From Flavobacteriaceae bacterium LSUCC0859 (GTDB lineage: Bacteria > Bacteroidota > Bacteroidia > Flavobacteriales > Flavobacteriaceae): a DNA stretch of 64,000 nucleotides. The notes below the pieces were generated by a model. That model was given only the letters and a program-made list of their open reading frames with translations. It was not told the origin of the DNA and did not search any database. Positions 1-9,588 of the stretch are shown one piece after another. The first letter of the stretch is position 1; each line of letters begins with the position of its first letter. The stretch is taken from positions 332,870 through 396,869 of the forward strand of contig JAKOGP010000001.1 in NCBI GenBank assembly GCA_022239325.1, given 5' to 3'. A program made the position numbers and the translations under genes.

Positions 1-28
1 TGCAGCAGCGCTGCTATATAATACTTTG

Positions 29-100
29 TAGTCCGTAGGGGAATCGAACCCCTGTTACCAGGATGAAAACCTGGCGTCCTAACCCCTAGACGAACGGACC
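29..100 (-). tRNA. tRNA-Glu (TTC), copy 2 in transcription order
   Basis: Read on the minus strand this folds as a cloverleaf. The anticodon arm is CCAGG-TTTTCAT-CCTGG, giving anticodon TTC. The T arm is AGGGG-TTCGATT-CCCCT. The acceptor stem GGTCCGT pairs with ACGGACT, with a G-U at the first pair. CCA is not encoded. It is identical to the copy at 133-204 and lies downstream of it, so the two are probably processed from one transcript. Confidence 0.95.
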
Positions 101-132
101 GGTTTGCAGCAGCGCTGCTATATAATACTTTG

Positions 133-204
133 TAGTCCGTAGGGGAATCGAACCCCTGTTACCAGGATGAAAACCTGGCGTCCTAACCCCTAGACGAACG
201 GACC
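133..204 (-). tRNA. tRNA-Glu (TTC), copy 1 in transcription order
   Basis: Identical in sequence to the gene at 29-100, with the same anticodon loop TTTTCAT (anticodon TTC) and cloverleaf arms. It is the promoter-proximal copy: a consensus promoter lies just upstream on the minus strand. CCA is not encoded. Confidence 0.95.
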
Positions 205-227
205 ATTAGTTTGCGCAATTGCGGATG

Positions 228-257
228 CAAAAATACAACTATTTTTCACTATTGCAA
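228..257 (-). promoter_or_regulatory. Promoter of the tRNA-Glu pair
   Basis: On the minus strand a TTG (255-257) is followed after exactly 19 bases by TATTTTTG (228-235). This is the Bacteroidota housekeeping form TTG-N19-TAnnTTTG. Transcription would start near 223, about 18 bases before the tRNA. Confidence 0.8.
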
Positions 258-282
258 GAGCGAACTACAATTTTTTATCTTT

Positions 283-1758
283 TTAATAAGCCTTGGCAAA
301 TAAGACCCTCTTAGTAGAGGGTTTTCCACTGTATACGCAGCTTCCTACCGTTTCTTTGGCGTCTATGGGTATACATCTAATAGAAGCCTTGGTCTCTTCC
401 TTTATCTTTGCTTCCGTCTCTATAGTTCCATCCCAATGCGCAGAAACAAAACCACCCTTTTGCTCTAAAACCTCTTTAAAAGCTTCATAGCTGTCTACCT
501 CAGTAATATGCGTGTCTCTATAGGATAAGGCTTTGGTATATAAATTTTCCTGTATTGCTTCCAGAAGCTGCTTAATATGATCTACTACCCCCGCTGCTGC
601 AACGGTTTCTTTGGTAAGCGTATCTCTTCTAGCCACCTCGTAGGTGTCATTTTCCAGATCCCTTTGACCAATAGCTAATCTAACTGGTACACCTTTGAGC
701 TCGTACTCATTAAATTTAAAACCTGGCTTGTGGGTGTCTCTTTGGTCAAATTTCACAGAAATACCAGCTGCTCTGAGCTCTTTTACTAATGGTGCTACCT
801 TTTCTGCTATGGCGTCTAGTTGTTCTATTCCTTTGTATATAGGAACAATAACCACCTGTATTGGTGCTAACTTTGGAGGTAACACCAAGCCATTGTCATC
901 TGAGTGGGTCATAATAAGAGCACCCATTAAACGGGTAGACACCCCCCAAGAAGTTGCCCAAACATGCTGTTGTTTTCCTTCTTTACTAGCGTAAGTCACG
1001 TCAAAAGCCTTGGCAAAATTCTGACCTAAAAAGTGAGAGGTTCCTGCCTGTAGGGCCTTACCGTCCTGCATCATAGCCTCTATACAATAGGTTTCCAGGG
1101 CGCCAGCAAATCGCTCTGACTCCGTTTTAAGCCCTTTTATTACGGGTACTGCCATATGCTGCTCTGCAAAAGTAGCATACACCTCCATCATTTGCTTGGC
1201 CTCTGCAATAGCTTCATTTTCTGTGGCGTGAGCCGTGTGGCCTTCCTGCCATAAAAACTCCGCTGTTCTGAGAAACAAACGGGTACGCATTTCCCAACGT
1301 ACCACATTGGCCCACTGGTTTATTAGTAAAGGTAAGTCCCTGTAAGACTGTATCCATTTCCTGTAAGTGTCCCATATAATGGTTTCTGAAGTGGGCCTCA
1401 CTATAAGTTCTTCTTCTAACTTAGCCTCAGGGTCTACTACTACCCCACTGCCATCCTCTGCGTTTTTTAACCTGTAATGGGTTACCACAGCACATTCTTT
1501 TGCAAAACCGTCTACGTGAGAGGCTTCTTTGCTAAAATAAGACTTGGGTATAAAAAGGGGGAAATAAGCATTCTCGTGTCCTGTTTCTTTGAACATAGTG
1601 TCCAAGGCCGCTTGCATTTTTTCCCAAATGGCGTATCCATAAGGTTTAATAACCATACAACCCCTTACTCCAGAATTCTCTGCGAGGTCTGCCTTGGCTA
1701 CTAATTCGTTATACCACTTGGAGTAGTCTTCACTGCGTTTTGTTAAATTTTTACTCAT
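283..1758 (-). CDS. proS: Proline--tRNA ligase (ProRS, short editing-free type)
   Basis: Charges tRNA-Pro with proline in the cytoplasm. The 491-residue product has the class II synthetase core, with the RPTSE motif and the motif-2 region [10 protein letters not shown] near residues 150-160, followed by [15 protein letters not shown]. It lacks the roughly 180-residue editing insertion of E. coli-type enzymes and matches the archaeal/eukaryal-like ProRS usual in Bacteroidota. A C-terminal domain ending in Lys-Ala-Tyr is typical of this class. The gene is monocistronic, reading towards the tRNA-Glu pair and divergent from the lipoprotein gene at 1917. The ATG at 1758 is used and has no Shine-Dalgarno site. 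Confidence 0.97.
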   Translation of the reverse strand: MSKNLTKRSEDYSKWYNELVAKADLAENSGVRGCMVIKPYGYAIWEKMQAALDTMFKETGHENAYFPLFIPKSYFSKEASHVDGFAKECAVVTHYRLKNAEDGSGVVVDPEAKLEEELIVRPTSETIIWDTYRKWIQSYRDLPLLINQWANVVRWEMRTRLFLRTAEFLWQEGHTAHATENEAIAEAKQMMEVYATFAEQHMAVPVIKGLKTESERFAGALETYCIEAMMQDGKALQAGTSHFLGQNFAKAFDVTYASKEGKQQHVWATSWGVSTRLMGALIMTHSDDNGLVLPPKLAPIQVVIVPIYKGIEQLDAIAEKVAPLVKELRAAGISVKFDQRDTHKPGFKFNEYELKGVPVRLAIGQRDLENDTYEVARRDTLTKETVAAAGVVDHIKQLLEAIQENLYTKALSYRDTHITEVDSYEAFKEVLEQKGGFVSAHWDGTIETEAKIKEETKASIRCIPIDAKETVGSCVYSGKPSTKRVLFAKAY

Positions 1759-1833
1759 GATTAAGAGTTTGGCACAAATCTTGTAATTTTAGCCTATAGT
1801 TAGAGGTTTATACTCATTTTTAGATGGCCTAAA

Positions 1834-1841
1834 TACCTTTG
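1834..1841 (+). promoter_or_regulatory. Candidate -7 box of the Trp/Gly-rich lipoprotein gene
   Basis: TACCTTTG matches the -7 consensus TAnnTTTG. No clear TTG lies 19 bases upstream, so the call rests on the -7 box and on its place in the divergent gap between proS and the gene at 1917. Confidence 0.4.
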
Positions 1842-1916
1842 CTTTAAAAGATGCTCCTAAAGCAAGCACAAAACTAACTATTTTTAAAGAGCATCACAAT
1901 TTTAAATCACTCGCTT

Positions 1917-3368
1917 ATGAAAACTACAGCTACAATCTTAAAAATGAAATCTTTTGGATTATTTGGAATGATCAGTTTGGCTTTGAGCAGCTGCGGTAGT
2001 TATACGGGTGTTTCTTATTACGCCAATGACGGAGTTTACGCAAGCCCAAGAAAAACGGTTTATGAAATTCCCGTCCAAAGCAATCCCACACAAAATAATA
2101 ACGTCTCTCCAGCGCAAACGGACAACCCAAATGAATTTGGCAGTTATTTTAATGAGAGAGCCAACACATACACAGATCTTCTCTCTGGAGAAGGGCTTAT
2201 CACCAGTGCAGACCAGTATGTGGGGTCTTCTAATGGTGCATCGGCTGAAAGCCAAGACTACAATAACAACACATCCCAAGCCACTTGGGGCGGAAACCCT
2301 AGTAAAATAACTGTGGAGGTGTACAACAACCCCTGGTTTGACTATTTTTATCCTGGTAACCCAGCGGCCATGTGGGGCTATCAAGGCCTGTATTTTAACA
2401 GCTTAAGTAGGGCCTCTTTTAGGGGAAGATGGGGATGGAGTGCCGGTTGGGGTATGGACCCTTGGGGGTTCCAAGGTTTTGGTTGGGCAGCAGACCCTTG
2501 GGGGTTTGGATTTAACTCCATGGGATTTGGCTGGAACAACTGGGGGTGGAATAACTGGGGATGGAACAGATGGGGCTGGGGTGGAAACCCATGGAACAAC
2601 TGGGGCTGGGGTGGTTGGGCCTTTAACAACCCAAGTATATACTATGGCCCTTACAACTACAACAGAGTTCAGCGCTATTCCAGAAACAACCGCTTAAACC
2701 CTAGAAGCAGATACAGAACTTCCTACGCAGTAAATGCTACTAGACGGGGAAAAAGCAATCAAACCAGAAGGCAAAGTAGTACCTACGCCCTGAGAAAAAA
2801 CAGCCTTAGTGTGAGTGGTCTGAGGTCCTATCTGAGAAGCACGGACAACGCCGGGGTGGTAGACGCATACAGAAACAACACAGCTACCAGAAACACGCGA
2901 ACATCTGTACAAAACAGTATGAATACTATAGGAGGAAATGGACGTGTCTCTGGATCTGGAACGGCAATGAGTTCTCTTAGAAATAGCAGCAGTTATACCA
3001 GCAACTCTGTAAGAAACAATAGTTTGGTTCGTACCCCAAGAGCCACAAGAAACAATGCTGCGGTGAGAAGTTCACAGACCCTTGGGAACCAGATGTACAG
3101 AAACTTAACCCCTAGCAGGAGTAGCTACAGAAGTTCCAACAACGGGGTGGTACAAAGCAGAAGCTCTGTGAGCCCTATTAGAAGAACCCCTTCTGCAAAT
3201 AGCGCTGTACCGCCAACCCGCAGAAGTAGCGTGGGAAGCTCAAATTACAGAAGTAGTGCACCAACTCGCTCCTCCTCCATAAGGTCTTCCAGCAGCTCTT
3301 CTTCTAGAAGCAGCAGCTCCTCTAGAAGCACTAGCTCCTCTAGAAGGTCTAGCGGCAGAAATAATTAA
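1917..3368 (+). CDS. Low-complexity lipoprotein, Trp/Gly/Asn-rich centre and Ser/Arg-rich tail
   Basis: I do not recognise a named family. The 483-residue product starts with a lipoprotein signal ending LALSSC, putting the lipidated Cys at residue 26, so it should be exported and membrane-anchored. Residues of about 140-250 are extremely rich in Trp, Gly, Asn and Phe, with short repeats such as WNNWGW. Residues from about 250 to the end are rich in Arg, Ser, Asn and Thr, and the last 60 are almost only Ser and Arg. There is no enzyme motif. A second Met at residue 10 could also be the start. A terminator follows, so it is separate from the outer-membrane protein gene after it. A surface or matrix structural role is only a guess. 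Confidence 0.8.
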   Translation: MKTTATILKMKSFGLFGMISLALSSCGSYTGVSYYANDGVYASPRKTVYEIPVQSNPTQNNNVSPAQTDNPNEFGSYFNERANTYTDLLSGEGLITSADQYVGSSNGASAESQDYNNNTSQATWGGNPSKITVEVYNNPWFDYFYPGNPAAMWGYQGLYFNSLSRASFRGRWGWSAGWGMDPWGFQGFGWAADPWGFGFNSMGFGWNNWGWNNWGWNRWGWGGNPWNNWGWGGWAFNNPSIYYGPYNYNRVQRYSRNNRLNPRSRYRTSYAVNATRRGKSNQTRRQSSTYALRKNSLSVSGLRSYLRSTDNAGVVDAYRNNTATRNTRTSVQNSMNTIGGNGRVSGSGTAMSSLRNSSSYTSNSVRNNSLVRTPRATRNNAAVRSSQTLGNQMYRNLTPSRSSYRSSNNGVVQSRSSVSPIRRTPSANSAVPPTRRSSVGSSNYRSSAPTRSSSIRSSSSSSSRSSSSSRSTSSSRRSSGRNN

Positions 3369-3379
3369 GACTCCTATCT

Positions 3380-3408
3380 AGGCAGCCCCAGTAAAGGCTG
3401 CCTTTTTA
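3380..3408 (+). terminator. Rho-independent terminator after the lipoprotein gene
   Basis: The 8-bp stem AGGCAGCC / GGCTGCCT (3380-3387 and 3396-3403) with an 8-base loop is followed by a run of T. It lies 11 bases after the stop codon. Confidence 0.85.
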
Positions 3409-3439
3409 TAATCCGAATGAATTATCAGAATTAACTTTT

Positions 3440-4939
3440 ATGAAACAAATATTGGCAGGCATCTCATGCCTTTTAAGTGTGTGCGGGTGGTCACAGCAAG
3501 TAGAGGACTTGGTGCTTTACGGATTGGAACAAAGAACAGGAACTCCCAGATTCCAAGGAATGGCTGGCGCTTTTGGAGCTCTCGGTGCAGATTTTTCTGC
3601 CCTAGCTATTAATCCAGCAGGAGCAGCTGTGTTTAACCACAATCAATTGGGCTTTAGCCTTTCCTATTACAGCATAGAAAACCTAAGTCAATTTAATGGA
3701 AGTAGGACGCAGTCCCAAAAAGGACATCTGGGTTTTAATCAGGCAGGAGTAGTTTTTGTCTACCAAAGCAAGAACAGCAGCCCTTGGAAAAGGCTTAGTC
3801 TGGCTTTAAATTCTGACAACAGCCAGCAGTACAGAGGCATTACCAAAGCAAACGGTTTCACTTCCAATGGGGTAGATGAATACTTTTTAGACTACGCCTC
3901 TGGCACCCCCTTTGGAGACATTCTCAAGCTAGACAACGAGCTTTTAGAAGAGGCGTACCTCAATATTGGAGCAGATATTGGATTTGCAGCACAACAGGCA
4001 TTTCTAGGGTATTACGGAGGGGTGTTAGATCCCTCTGAGCTAAACAACAACGCTATTAGCAGCTATGTGAGTAACGCCTATTACAGCCAAGTGAGCCAGC
4101 AAATTCAGTTGGACAACAGAGGAAAAAACTCAAAATTTATAGCCACAGCAGCAGCCCAATATCAAGATTTCTTATTTCTGGGGGCCGGGATTGAATTTCA
4201 AAGTCTTTCTTTTCAGCGGCAGTCTAATCTTACAGAAGGAAGCTATGACGCAGACAGCCCACTGAGTTATTTATTTTTTGACAATTTTCTGGAAACTACT
4301 GGAGAGGCTGCCGCCCTAAGTGTGGGTGGTATTGCCAAATTGGGCCACTCGCTTAGGTTGGGATTGAGTTATAAATCGCCCACCTGGTATACCCTACTAG
4401 AAAAAACCCACCAGCAGTTAGAGACCAACCTCGAAGACGTAGATCTTCAATTCATAGACAAGAACATCATTAATGTGTTTGAAGAATATCAGATGACCAT
4501 CCCCTCCGTTGTTACCGCCAGCGCAGCTATTGTGATTGGAAAAAGAGGGCTCATTAGTGCAGACTACAGCAGTCAAGATTTTTCTAAGGCGCGTTTTAGG
4601 CCTGCGGCCGATGCCTTTTTTGGTCAATTAAATACGGCAGCAAACTCTCAATTAGAAACCGTAAACAATCTTCGCATTGGCGGAGAATTCAATTTGGGAA
4701 GATTAGCCCTCAGGGCAGGATATAACAGTAGCAACAGCCCATTTAAAAACAACAACACCAAAAACATTCAAAAGACATTTGGAATGGGTTTCATTTTTGG
4801 GAGTGGAAAATTAGACCTGGCCTACAGTAGGCTTCAACAAAATGGATCCTTTAGGGCCTTAGACTACCCAACAGCGCCCTCCATTGGTTTGGATCGAGAT
4901 AGAAACACCCTTACCTTAGGCTACACTTTATTTTTATAG
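3440..4939 (+). CDS. OmpP1/FadL/TodX-family outer-membrane protein
   Basis: A 499-residue beta-barrel precursor with a signal peptide (MKQILAGISCLLSV, cleavage near WSQQ). Directly after it comes the FadL-type plug region, with GTPRFQGMAGAFGALGAD and then ALAINPAGAA. This Gly/Ala-rich NPAG segment is the hallmark of the family, which takes hydrophobic compounds across the outer membrane. The rest alternates polar and hydrophobic residues and ends in the barrel-like GYTLFL. The substrate cannot be read from sequence. The gene has its own unit after a terminator, and no clear promoter was seen in the 70-base gap. Confidence 0.9.
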   Translation: MKQILAGISCLLSVCGWSQQVEDLVLYGLEQRTGTPRFQGMAGAFGALGADFSALAINPAGAAVFNHNQLGFSLSYYSIENLSQFNGSRTQSQKGHLGFNQAGVVFVYQSKNSSPWKRLSLALNSDNSQQYRGITKANGFTSNGVDEYFLDYASGTPFGDILKLDNELLEEAYLNIGADIGFAAQQAFLGYYGGVLDPSELNNNAISSYVSNAYYSQVSQQIQLDNRGKNSKFIATAAAQYQDFLFLGAGIEFQSLSFQRQSNLTEGSYDADSPLSYLFFDNFLETTGEAAALSVGGIAKLGHSLRLGLSYKSPTWYTLLEKTHQQLETNLEDVDLQFIDKNIINVFEEYQMTIPSVVTASAAIVIGKRGLISADYSSQDFSKARFRPAADAFFGQLNTAANSQLETVNNLRIGGEFNLGRLALRAGYNSSNSPFKNNNTKNIQKTFGMGFIFGSGKLDLAYSRLQQNGSFRALDYPTAPSIGLDRDRNTLTLGYTLFL

Positions 4940-5012
4940 AAAAAAAACCCATAATTTTGAGGGCACTTCTGAAGCCCTTCCTTAAAAAATCGCTTTAAAG
5001 ATAGTTTTGCCT

Positions 5013-5020
5013 TATATTTG
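5013..5020 (+). promoter_or_regulatory. Candidate -7 box of folE
   Basis: TATATTTG fits TAnnTTTG and sits 22 bases before the folE ATG. The -33 region is not a clear TTG. Confidence 0.5.
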
Positions 5021-5042
5021 CAGATAAAACTAATTAGCTTTC

Positions 5043-5723
5043 ATGAAAATAGATCCGCAAACACTTGCTACCGAGGAAGACTTCGGAAATGACCACCTTT
5101 CTGCTTCAGAAAACACTCCGCTTAGAGTAGGAGCATTTGATAAATCTGATGAAGAAAAAATCACAGACATTAAAGAGCATGTTCATGCCATTATGGATAC
5201 CCTAGGTTTAGACCTTACAGACGACAGCCTAAAGGGCACCCCAAATAGGGTAGCTAAAATGTTTGTTAAAGAAATATTTGGTGGTTTGCACCCCAAAAAC
5301 AGACCTAGCGCTTCTACCTTTGACAACAAATACAAATACGGAGAGATGCTGGTAGAAAAGAACATCACCCTCTATTCTACCTGTGAGCACCACCTACTCC
5401 CTATTGTTGGAAAGGCACACATCGCCTACATTTCCAATGGAAATGTGGTAGGACTTTCTAAAATGAATAGAATAGTAGACTATTATGCCAAAAGACCACA
5501 GGTTCAAGAGAGGCTTAATATTCAAATTGTTAGAGAATTACAAGGCGTATTAGGAACCCAGGACGTTGCCTGTGTTATAGACGCCAAACATCTATGTGTA
5601 AATTCTAGAGGTATTAGAGACATAGATAGTAGCACAGTAACTGCAGAATACGGTGGCGCCTTTAAAAACGAAGACAGAAAAAAAGAGTTTCTCGATTTCC
5701 TAAAACTACCTGTTAACTTCTAG
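5043..5723 (+). CDS. folE: GTP cyclohydrolase I
   Basis: Converts GTP to 7,8-dihydroneopterin triphosphate, the first step to folate and other pterins. The 226-residue protein has an N-terminal extension of about 40 residues, then the homodecameric catalytic domain. Zinc ligands are visible as C114 and a following His in STCEHHLLP, and C185 in KHLCVNSRG. The helix segment GTPNRVAKM is also conserved. It is followed after 11 bases by cysS. A PTPS/QueD-family gene that could use its product lies at 17601. Confidence 0.97.
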   Translation: MKIDPQTLATEEDFGNDHLSASENTPLRVGAFDKSDEEKITDIKEHVHAIMDTLGLDLTDDSLKGTPNRVAKMFVKEIFGGLHPKNRPSASTFDNKYKYGEMLVEKNITLYSTCEHHLLPIVGKAHIAYISNGNVVGLSKMNRIVDYYAKRPQVQERLNIQIVRELQGVLGTQDVACVIDAKHLCVNSRGIRDIDSSTVTAEYGGAFKNEDRKKEFLDFLKLPVNF

Positions 5724-5734
5724 ATTACAAACGC

Positions 5735-7216
5735 ATGCCTTTGTACGATTCTCAAGAATTGAAAATTTACAATTCCCTATCTGGGGAAAAAGAAATATTC
5801 ACGCCCATTCATGAAGGAGCCGTTGGCATGTATGTATGTGGCCCAACCGTGTACTCTCATGTTCACCTAGGGAACTGTAGAACCTTTATGTCCTTTGACA
5901 TGATTTTCAGGTATCTGAAACATCTGGGGTATAAGGTGCGTTATGTGAGGAATATCACAGACGCCGGACATTTGGAAAACGATGCTGAAGAAGGAGAGGA
6001 CAAGATTGCGAAAAAAGCGAGGTTAGAGCAAATGGAACCCATGGAGGTGGTGCAGAAATATACTGTAGACTTTCACAACATATTGGATCTCTTTAATCTG
6101 TTACCTCCGAGCATTGAACCTACAGCCACGGGGCACATTATTGAACAGATAGAAATTATAAAACAAATTATAGACAAGGGATATGCCTATGAGGTAAATG
6201 GCTCTGTATATTTTGACGTACAAGGCTTTAATAAAACTCATGCATACGGTAAGCTCAGTGGCCGTAAGTTGGAAGACATGATCTCCAACACCAGAGTACT
6301 TACTGCCCAAGATGAAAAGAAATCTCCTCAGGATTTTGCCCTTTGGAAAAAAGCAGAGCCCCAGCACATTATGCGTTGGCCTTCCCAATGGGGAGATGGC
6401 TTTCCTGGCTGGCACTTAGAGTGCACCGCCATGAGTACCAAATATTTAGGAACATCCTTTGACATTCACGGAGGGGGTATGGACCTTAAATTCCCACATC
6501 ACGAATGTGAAATTGCCCAGGCAGAAGCAACCAACGGAGAGTCTCCAGTCCATTACTGGATGCACGCCAATATGCTTACCTTGAACGGTAAAAAAATGTC
6601 TAAATCTACAGACAATAACATTTTACCAGGGGAAATTTTCACAGGCGAAAACAACATTCTATCTAAACCATTTAGCCCATCTGTAGTGCGCTTTTTCATG
6701 ATGCAAGCCCATTATACCAGTATTTTAGATCTGAGTAACGATGCCCTACTTGCCTCTGAAAAAGGCCACCAAAGACTCATGGAAGCGCTACAAAATTTAG
6801 CTGACATAGAACCCCAGCAGTGCCCCAGCCACTTTAACATAGATGCTTGGGAGAAAAAATGCTACCAGGCGATGAATGATGACTTTAACACCCCCATTCT
6901 CATTGCCCACCTCTTTGAAGCCGTTAAAGAAATTAACCATTTAAAAGATGGAAGCAGACAGATAAATCCCTCAGACAAAGACAAATTAAGCAAACTGTTA
7001 CAAGCGTTTGTTTTTGATATTTTGGGACTTAAAAAAGAGGTCTCTTCCAACACCAATAGCCAAACACCAGCTTTGGTAGAAATGCTTATTAAGCTCAGGA
7101 AAGAAGCCAGAGACAATAAAGACTTTGCTACCTCTGACAGCATCAGAGACCAATTATTGGCCTTAGGCATACAACTAAAAGACGGACCAGAGGGTACCAC
7201 TTTTAGCCTTACCTAA
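5735..7216 (+). CDS. cysS: Cysteine--tRNA ligase
   Basis: Class I synthetase of 493 residues. The HIGH-type motif is HVHLGN in [16 protein letters not shown], and its Cys is a zinc ligand. Further zinc-site residues are in WHLECTAMS and [10 protein letters not shown]. The KMSKS loop is intact in [11 protein letters not shown]. Length and C-terminal helical domain are normal. It sits between folE and yidD with short gaps (11 and 9 bases), suggesting one transcript. Confidence 0.97.
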   Translation: MPLYDSQELKIYNSLSGEKEIFTPIHEGAVGMYVCGPTVYSHVHLGNCRTFMSFDMIFRYLKHLGYKVRYVRNITDAGHLENDAEEGEDKIAKKARLEQMEPMEVVQKYTVDFHNILDLFNLLPPSIEPTATGHIIEQIEIIKQIIDKGYAYEVNGSVYFDVQGFNKTHAYGKLSGRKLEDMISNTRVLTAQDEKKSPQDFALWKKAEPQHIMRWPSQWGDGFPGWHLECTAMSTKYLGTSFDIHGGGMDLKFPHHECEIAQAEATNGESPVHYWMHANMLTLNGKKMSKSTDNNILPGEIFTGENNILSKPFSPSVVRFFMMQAHYTSILDLSNDALLASEKGHQRLMEALQNLADIEPQQCPSHFNIDAWEKKCYQAMNDDFNTPILIAHLFEAVKEINHLKDGSRQINPSDKDKLSKLLQAFVFDILGLKKEVSSNTNSQTPALVEMLIKLRKEARDNKDFATSDSIRDQLLALGIQLKDGPEGTTFSLT

Positions 7217-7225
7217 AAGGCCGGC

Positions 7226-7447
7226 ATGAAGAAAATTCTCATTTTACCACTAGTAGCGCTTATTCGGTTTTACAGAGGGTATATCTCTCCCCTCACCCCG
7301 CCCAGCTGCAGATACACACCAACATGCTCTGCCTATAGTTTAGAAGCCCTTCAAAAACATGGACTTTTTAAAGGAAGTTGGTTGGCTGCTAAAAGAATTC
7401 TAAGTTGTCACCCGTGGGGAGGCAGCGGCCATGACCCGGTTCCTTAA
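7226..7447 (+). CDS. yidD: Membrane protein insertion efficiency factor YidD
   Basis: A 73-residue protein with the family motifs [20 protein letters not shown] and [10 protein letters not shown], and the ending [10 protein letters not shown]. YidD is a small inner-membrane-associated protein that helps YidC insert membrane proteins. An amphipathic N terminus is visible. It starts 9 bases after the cysS stop, so it is probably co-transcribed with it. Confidence 0.95.
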   Translation: MKKILILPLVALIRFYRGYISPLTPPSCRYTPTCSAYSLEALQKHGLFKGSWLAAKRILSCHPWGGSGHDPVP

Positions 7448-7528
7448 CCTCAGAGCTCCTTAAAAACTTAGCACTCCCTTTACAAATAAACCTAGGCATT
7501 CGCTATATTAGCAACAAACTATTAGACC

Positions 7529-8485
7529 ATGCATGCATTAAACTTATTATGGAACCCCAACGAGACACTTTTTGAGCTGGGCGCCTTACAGATTAAATAT
7601 TACAACTTACTTTGGATTGTAGCTTTCGCACTGGGCTGGTACCTCATGAAGCGTATTTTTTTGGACGAGAAAAAAACATTGGTCCAGCTAGACTCTTTGT
7701 TTATACACACCGTTCTTTCTACTATGTTGGGTGCCAGACTAGGCCATGTGTTTTTTTATGACTGGGCCTACTACAAAACCCACCTCATAGAAATTCTACT
7801 CCCTATTAGAGAAAGTGCCAAAGGCACCTTATTTGGACTCATTAGAGGCTATGAATTCACGGGTTTTGCAGGTCTAGCTAGTCACGGTGCCGCTATTGGA
7901 ATTATTATTGGGCTGCTTATTTATATTAAAAAGAACCCTGAATTTAAATTGGTCTGGCTTTTAGACAGACTTGTAGTGCCTGTTTCTCTAGGGGCATTCT
8001 GTATTAGATTAGGTAATTTTTTTAACTCCGAAATTAATGGAAAAATAACCGATGCCTCATTTGTCTTTGCCACCAAATTCCTCAGAGATTCAGATGACAT
8101 GCCAGCCTACAAAGCCCTTTCCATCACAGGAGAAAAAACCAGAGAAGCAGCCTACGCAGCCTTGGAAAACAACCCAGACTTTTCTAGCTATCTAGAAGCC
8201 ATCCCCTTCAGGCACCCAGCACAACTCTATGAAGGAATTGGCTATTTAATACTCTTTGCTATTTTGTACTTTGTATTCTGGAATACACGTAAAAAAGAGC
8301 AAAGCGGTTTCTTATTTGGCACCTTCTTTGCCGTGCTGTGGTCTATAAGGTTTGTCGTAGAATTTGTAAAGAAAAGCCAAGGAGGCTTTGAAGAAAGCCT
8401 GGGCCTTCTCTCCACAGGGCAATGGCTAAGCATTCCCTTTATATTAATTGGGGTATGGTTTATGTTTAGATCTGCAAAAAATTAA
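7529..8485 (+). CDS. lgt: Prolipoprotein diacylglyceryl transferase
   Basis: Transfers diacylglycerol from phosphatidylglycerol to the lipobox Cys of prolipoproteins, the first step in lipoprotein maturation. The 318-residue polytopic membrane protein has the Lgt signature around RLGNFFNSEINGK and the conserved FRHPAQLYE before the last helices. A polar insert of about 45 residues between these two motifs (from about residue 180) is longer than in E. coli Lgt, as is common in Bacteroidota. It follows yidD by 81 bases, and a weak -7-like TATATTAG is upstream. A strong terminator follows. Confidence 0.96.
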   Translation: MHALNLLWNPNETLFELGALQIKYYNLLWIVAFALGWYLMKRIFLDEKKTLVQLDSLFIHTVLSTMLGARLGHVFFYDWAYYKTHLIEILLPIRESAKGTLFGLIRGYEFTGFAGLASHGAAIGIIIGLLIYIKKNPEFKLVWLLDRLVVPVSLGAFCIRLGNFFNSEINGKITDASFVFATKFLRDSDDMPAYKALSITGEKTREAAYAALENNPDFSSYLEAIPFRHPAQLYEGIGYLILFAILYFVFWNTRKKEQSGFLFGTFFAVLWSIRFVVEFVKKSQGGFEESLGLLSTGQWLSIPFILIGVWFMFRSAKN

Positions 8486-8512
8486 TGCTGCATAGAAGTA
8501 AAAAAGAGAAAT

Positions 8513-8545
8513 AAAAAAAGCCACTCTGTCCGAGTGGCTTTTTTT
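8513..8545. terminator. Bidirectional terminator between lgt and a PorP/SprF gene
   Basis: The 7-bp stem GCCACTC / GAGTGGC (8520-8526 and 8532-8538) is flanked by seven A on the left and seven T on the right, so it can end transcripts from both converging genes. Confidence 0.92.
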
Positions 8546-8571
8546 ATTTTGAAAAACTATTTGTAGTTTTC

Positions 8572-9501
8572 TTAATCCTCGGAATTAGACTCCTGTTTTT
8601 TATTAATACTCACCGCACCACCAAATTTATAACGTATGACTAACTCATGGGTGTTTGCTCTTAATGCTGTGCTAGAAGTTCGCTGTCCCATTTCATAGCC
8701 GTAACCAAAGTCTAAACTCTTCATGCCTTTAAACAATAACATGGCAGAAATATAATCGTTGTTACTCACCCCAACACCCAAGGCTATTTGTTTTTTGAGT
8801 TCTAATTGTGCCAAAGCTGTAATTTGATTAGGAGCGTCGGCTACCATTCTGTACAACACCATAGGTCTGAAAACAAAAGTTGAATTTAAAGTAATATTTA
8901 GTCCGGCAGATCCATAAAAATGAGGTCGGTCAGTAGCGGTAGTGGCAATCCCATTAGATTCCTTAAACCTCTTATTGTTGAGGAAATTAGGAACAGAAAC
9001 ACTCAAGAAATACTTGTCGGTTACCAGCTGAGCACCCACCCCAATAGCAGGATTTACATAGTTGTCTATATTTCCAAGAGACTCATTAGACTCTTGGGTA
9101 ATTCTGTTGAGTTTATTGAGATCAATATTGTTAAAAATACCTCCAGCTTTAATACCCAAATATAATTTAGTGCCTTCAGACAACTGCAATTTATAGCTGT
9201 AGTCTACGGAAACCACACCCTGATTTTCTACGTATACCTGATCGGATAGATAACTAAACCCCCATGAAGCATTATTTTTCTCCTGGGTGTTATAAATAAA
9301 AGAAGTGGCTCTGGGTGCGTCTTCAATCCCAGCCCAAGCCGCTCTGTATCCAATACCTGCAAAACTGCCCTGAGTACCAGTAGCCGCTGGGTTGTACAAA
9401 CTCATATTTTGTTCAAAAAACAAAAAATTGGGTTGTTGTTGGGCATGGCCGTAGGCAAACACCAATAAGAAAACCAGTAGGACTTTAAAACTTCTATACA
9501 T
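8572..9501 (-). CDS. PorP/SprF-family outer-membrane protein (orphan copy 1)
   Basis: Belongs to the PorP/SprF family, whose members work with the type IX secretion system, usually to deliver or anchor large surface adhesins. Visible features are the signal peptide (ending YGHAQQQ), the early segment FFEQNMSLYNPAATG, the repeated beta-strand pattern, and the conserved AWAGIEDAPR. The longest frame starts at a TTG at 9516. I place the start at the ATG at 9501 (309 residues), which gives a normal signal peptide. Unusually, no adhesin or type IX secretion core gene lies beside it, so its partner is unknown. Confidence 0.9.
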   Translation of the reverse strand: MYRSFKVLLVFLLVFAYGHAQQQPNFLFFEQNMSLYNPAATGTQGSFAGIGYRAAWAGIEDAPRATSFIYNTQEKNNASWGFSYLSDQVYVENQGVVSVDYSYKLQLSEGTKLYLGIKAGGIFNNIDLNKLNRITQESNESLGNIDNYVNPAIGVGAQLVTDKYFLSVSVPNFLNNKRFKESNGIATTATDRPHFYGSAGLNITLNSTFVFRPMVLYRMVADAPNQITALAQLELKKQIALGVGVSNNDYISAMLLFKGMKSLDFGYGYEMGQRTSSTALRANTHELVIRYKFGGAVSINKKQESNSED

Positions 9502-9526
9502 TGCTTTATTTTTCAATTAAACTTTT

Positions 9527-9534
9527 CAAAAATA
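9527..9534 (-). promoter_or_regulatory. Candidate -7 box of PorP/SprF copy 1
   Basis: Minus-strand TATTTTTG fits TAnnTTTG and lies 25 bases before the chosen ATG. No exact TTG is found at the usual spacing. Confidence 0.5.
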
Positions 9535-9588
9535 CTATTTTATGCGGTATGAACATGATATTCAATTACCAATTCATATTTTTATGAT

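Larger units (their letters stand above)
1..208. repeat. Tandem 104-bp repeat carrying tRNA-Glu
   Basis: The segment 1-104 is repeated without visible change at 105-208. Each unit holds a complete tRNA-Glu gene plus a short spacer with the perfect 12-bp palindrome AGCAGCGCTGCT (at about 5-16 and 109-120). The first unit begins at the window edge, so further copies may lie to the left. Confidence 0.9.

Noticed and set aside
2440-2697. Gly/Thr-rich 85-codon frame within the lipoprotein gene
   Set aside because: It comes from the TGG/GGN repeats read in another frame.
4953-4985. Possible terminator hairpin between the FadL-like gene and folE
   Set aside because: The stem AGGGC / GCCCT is short and no T run follows; I could not support it.
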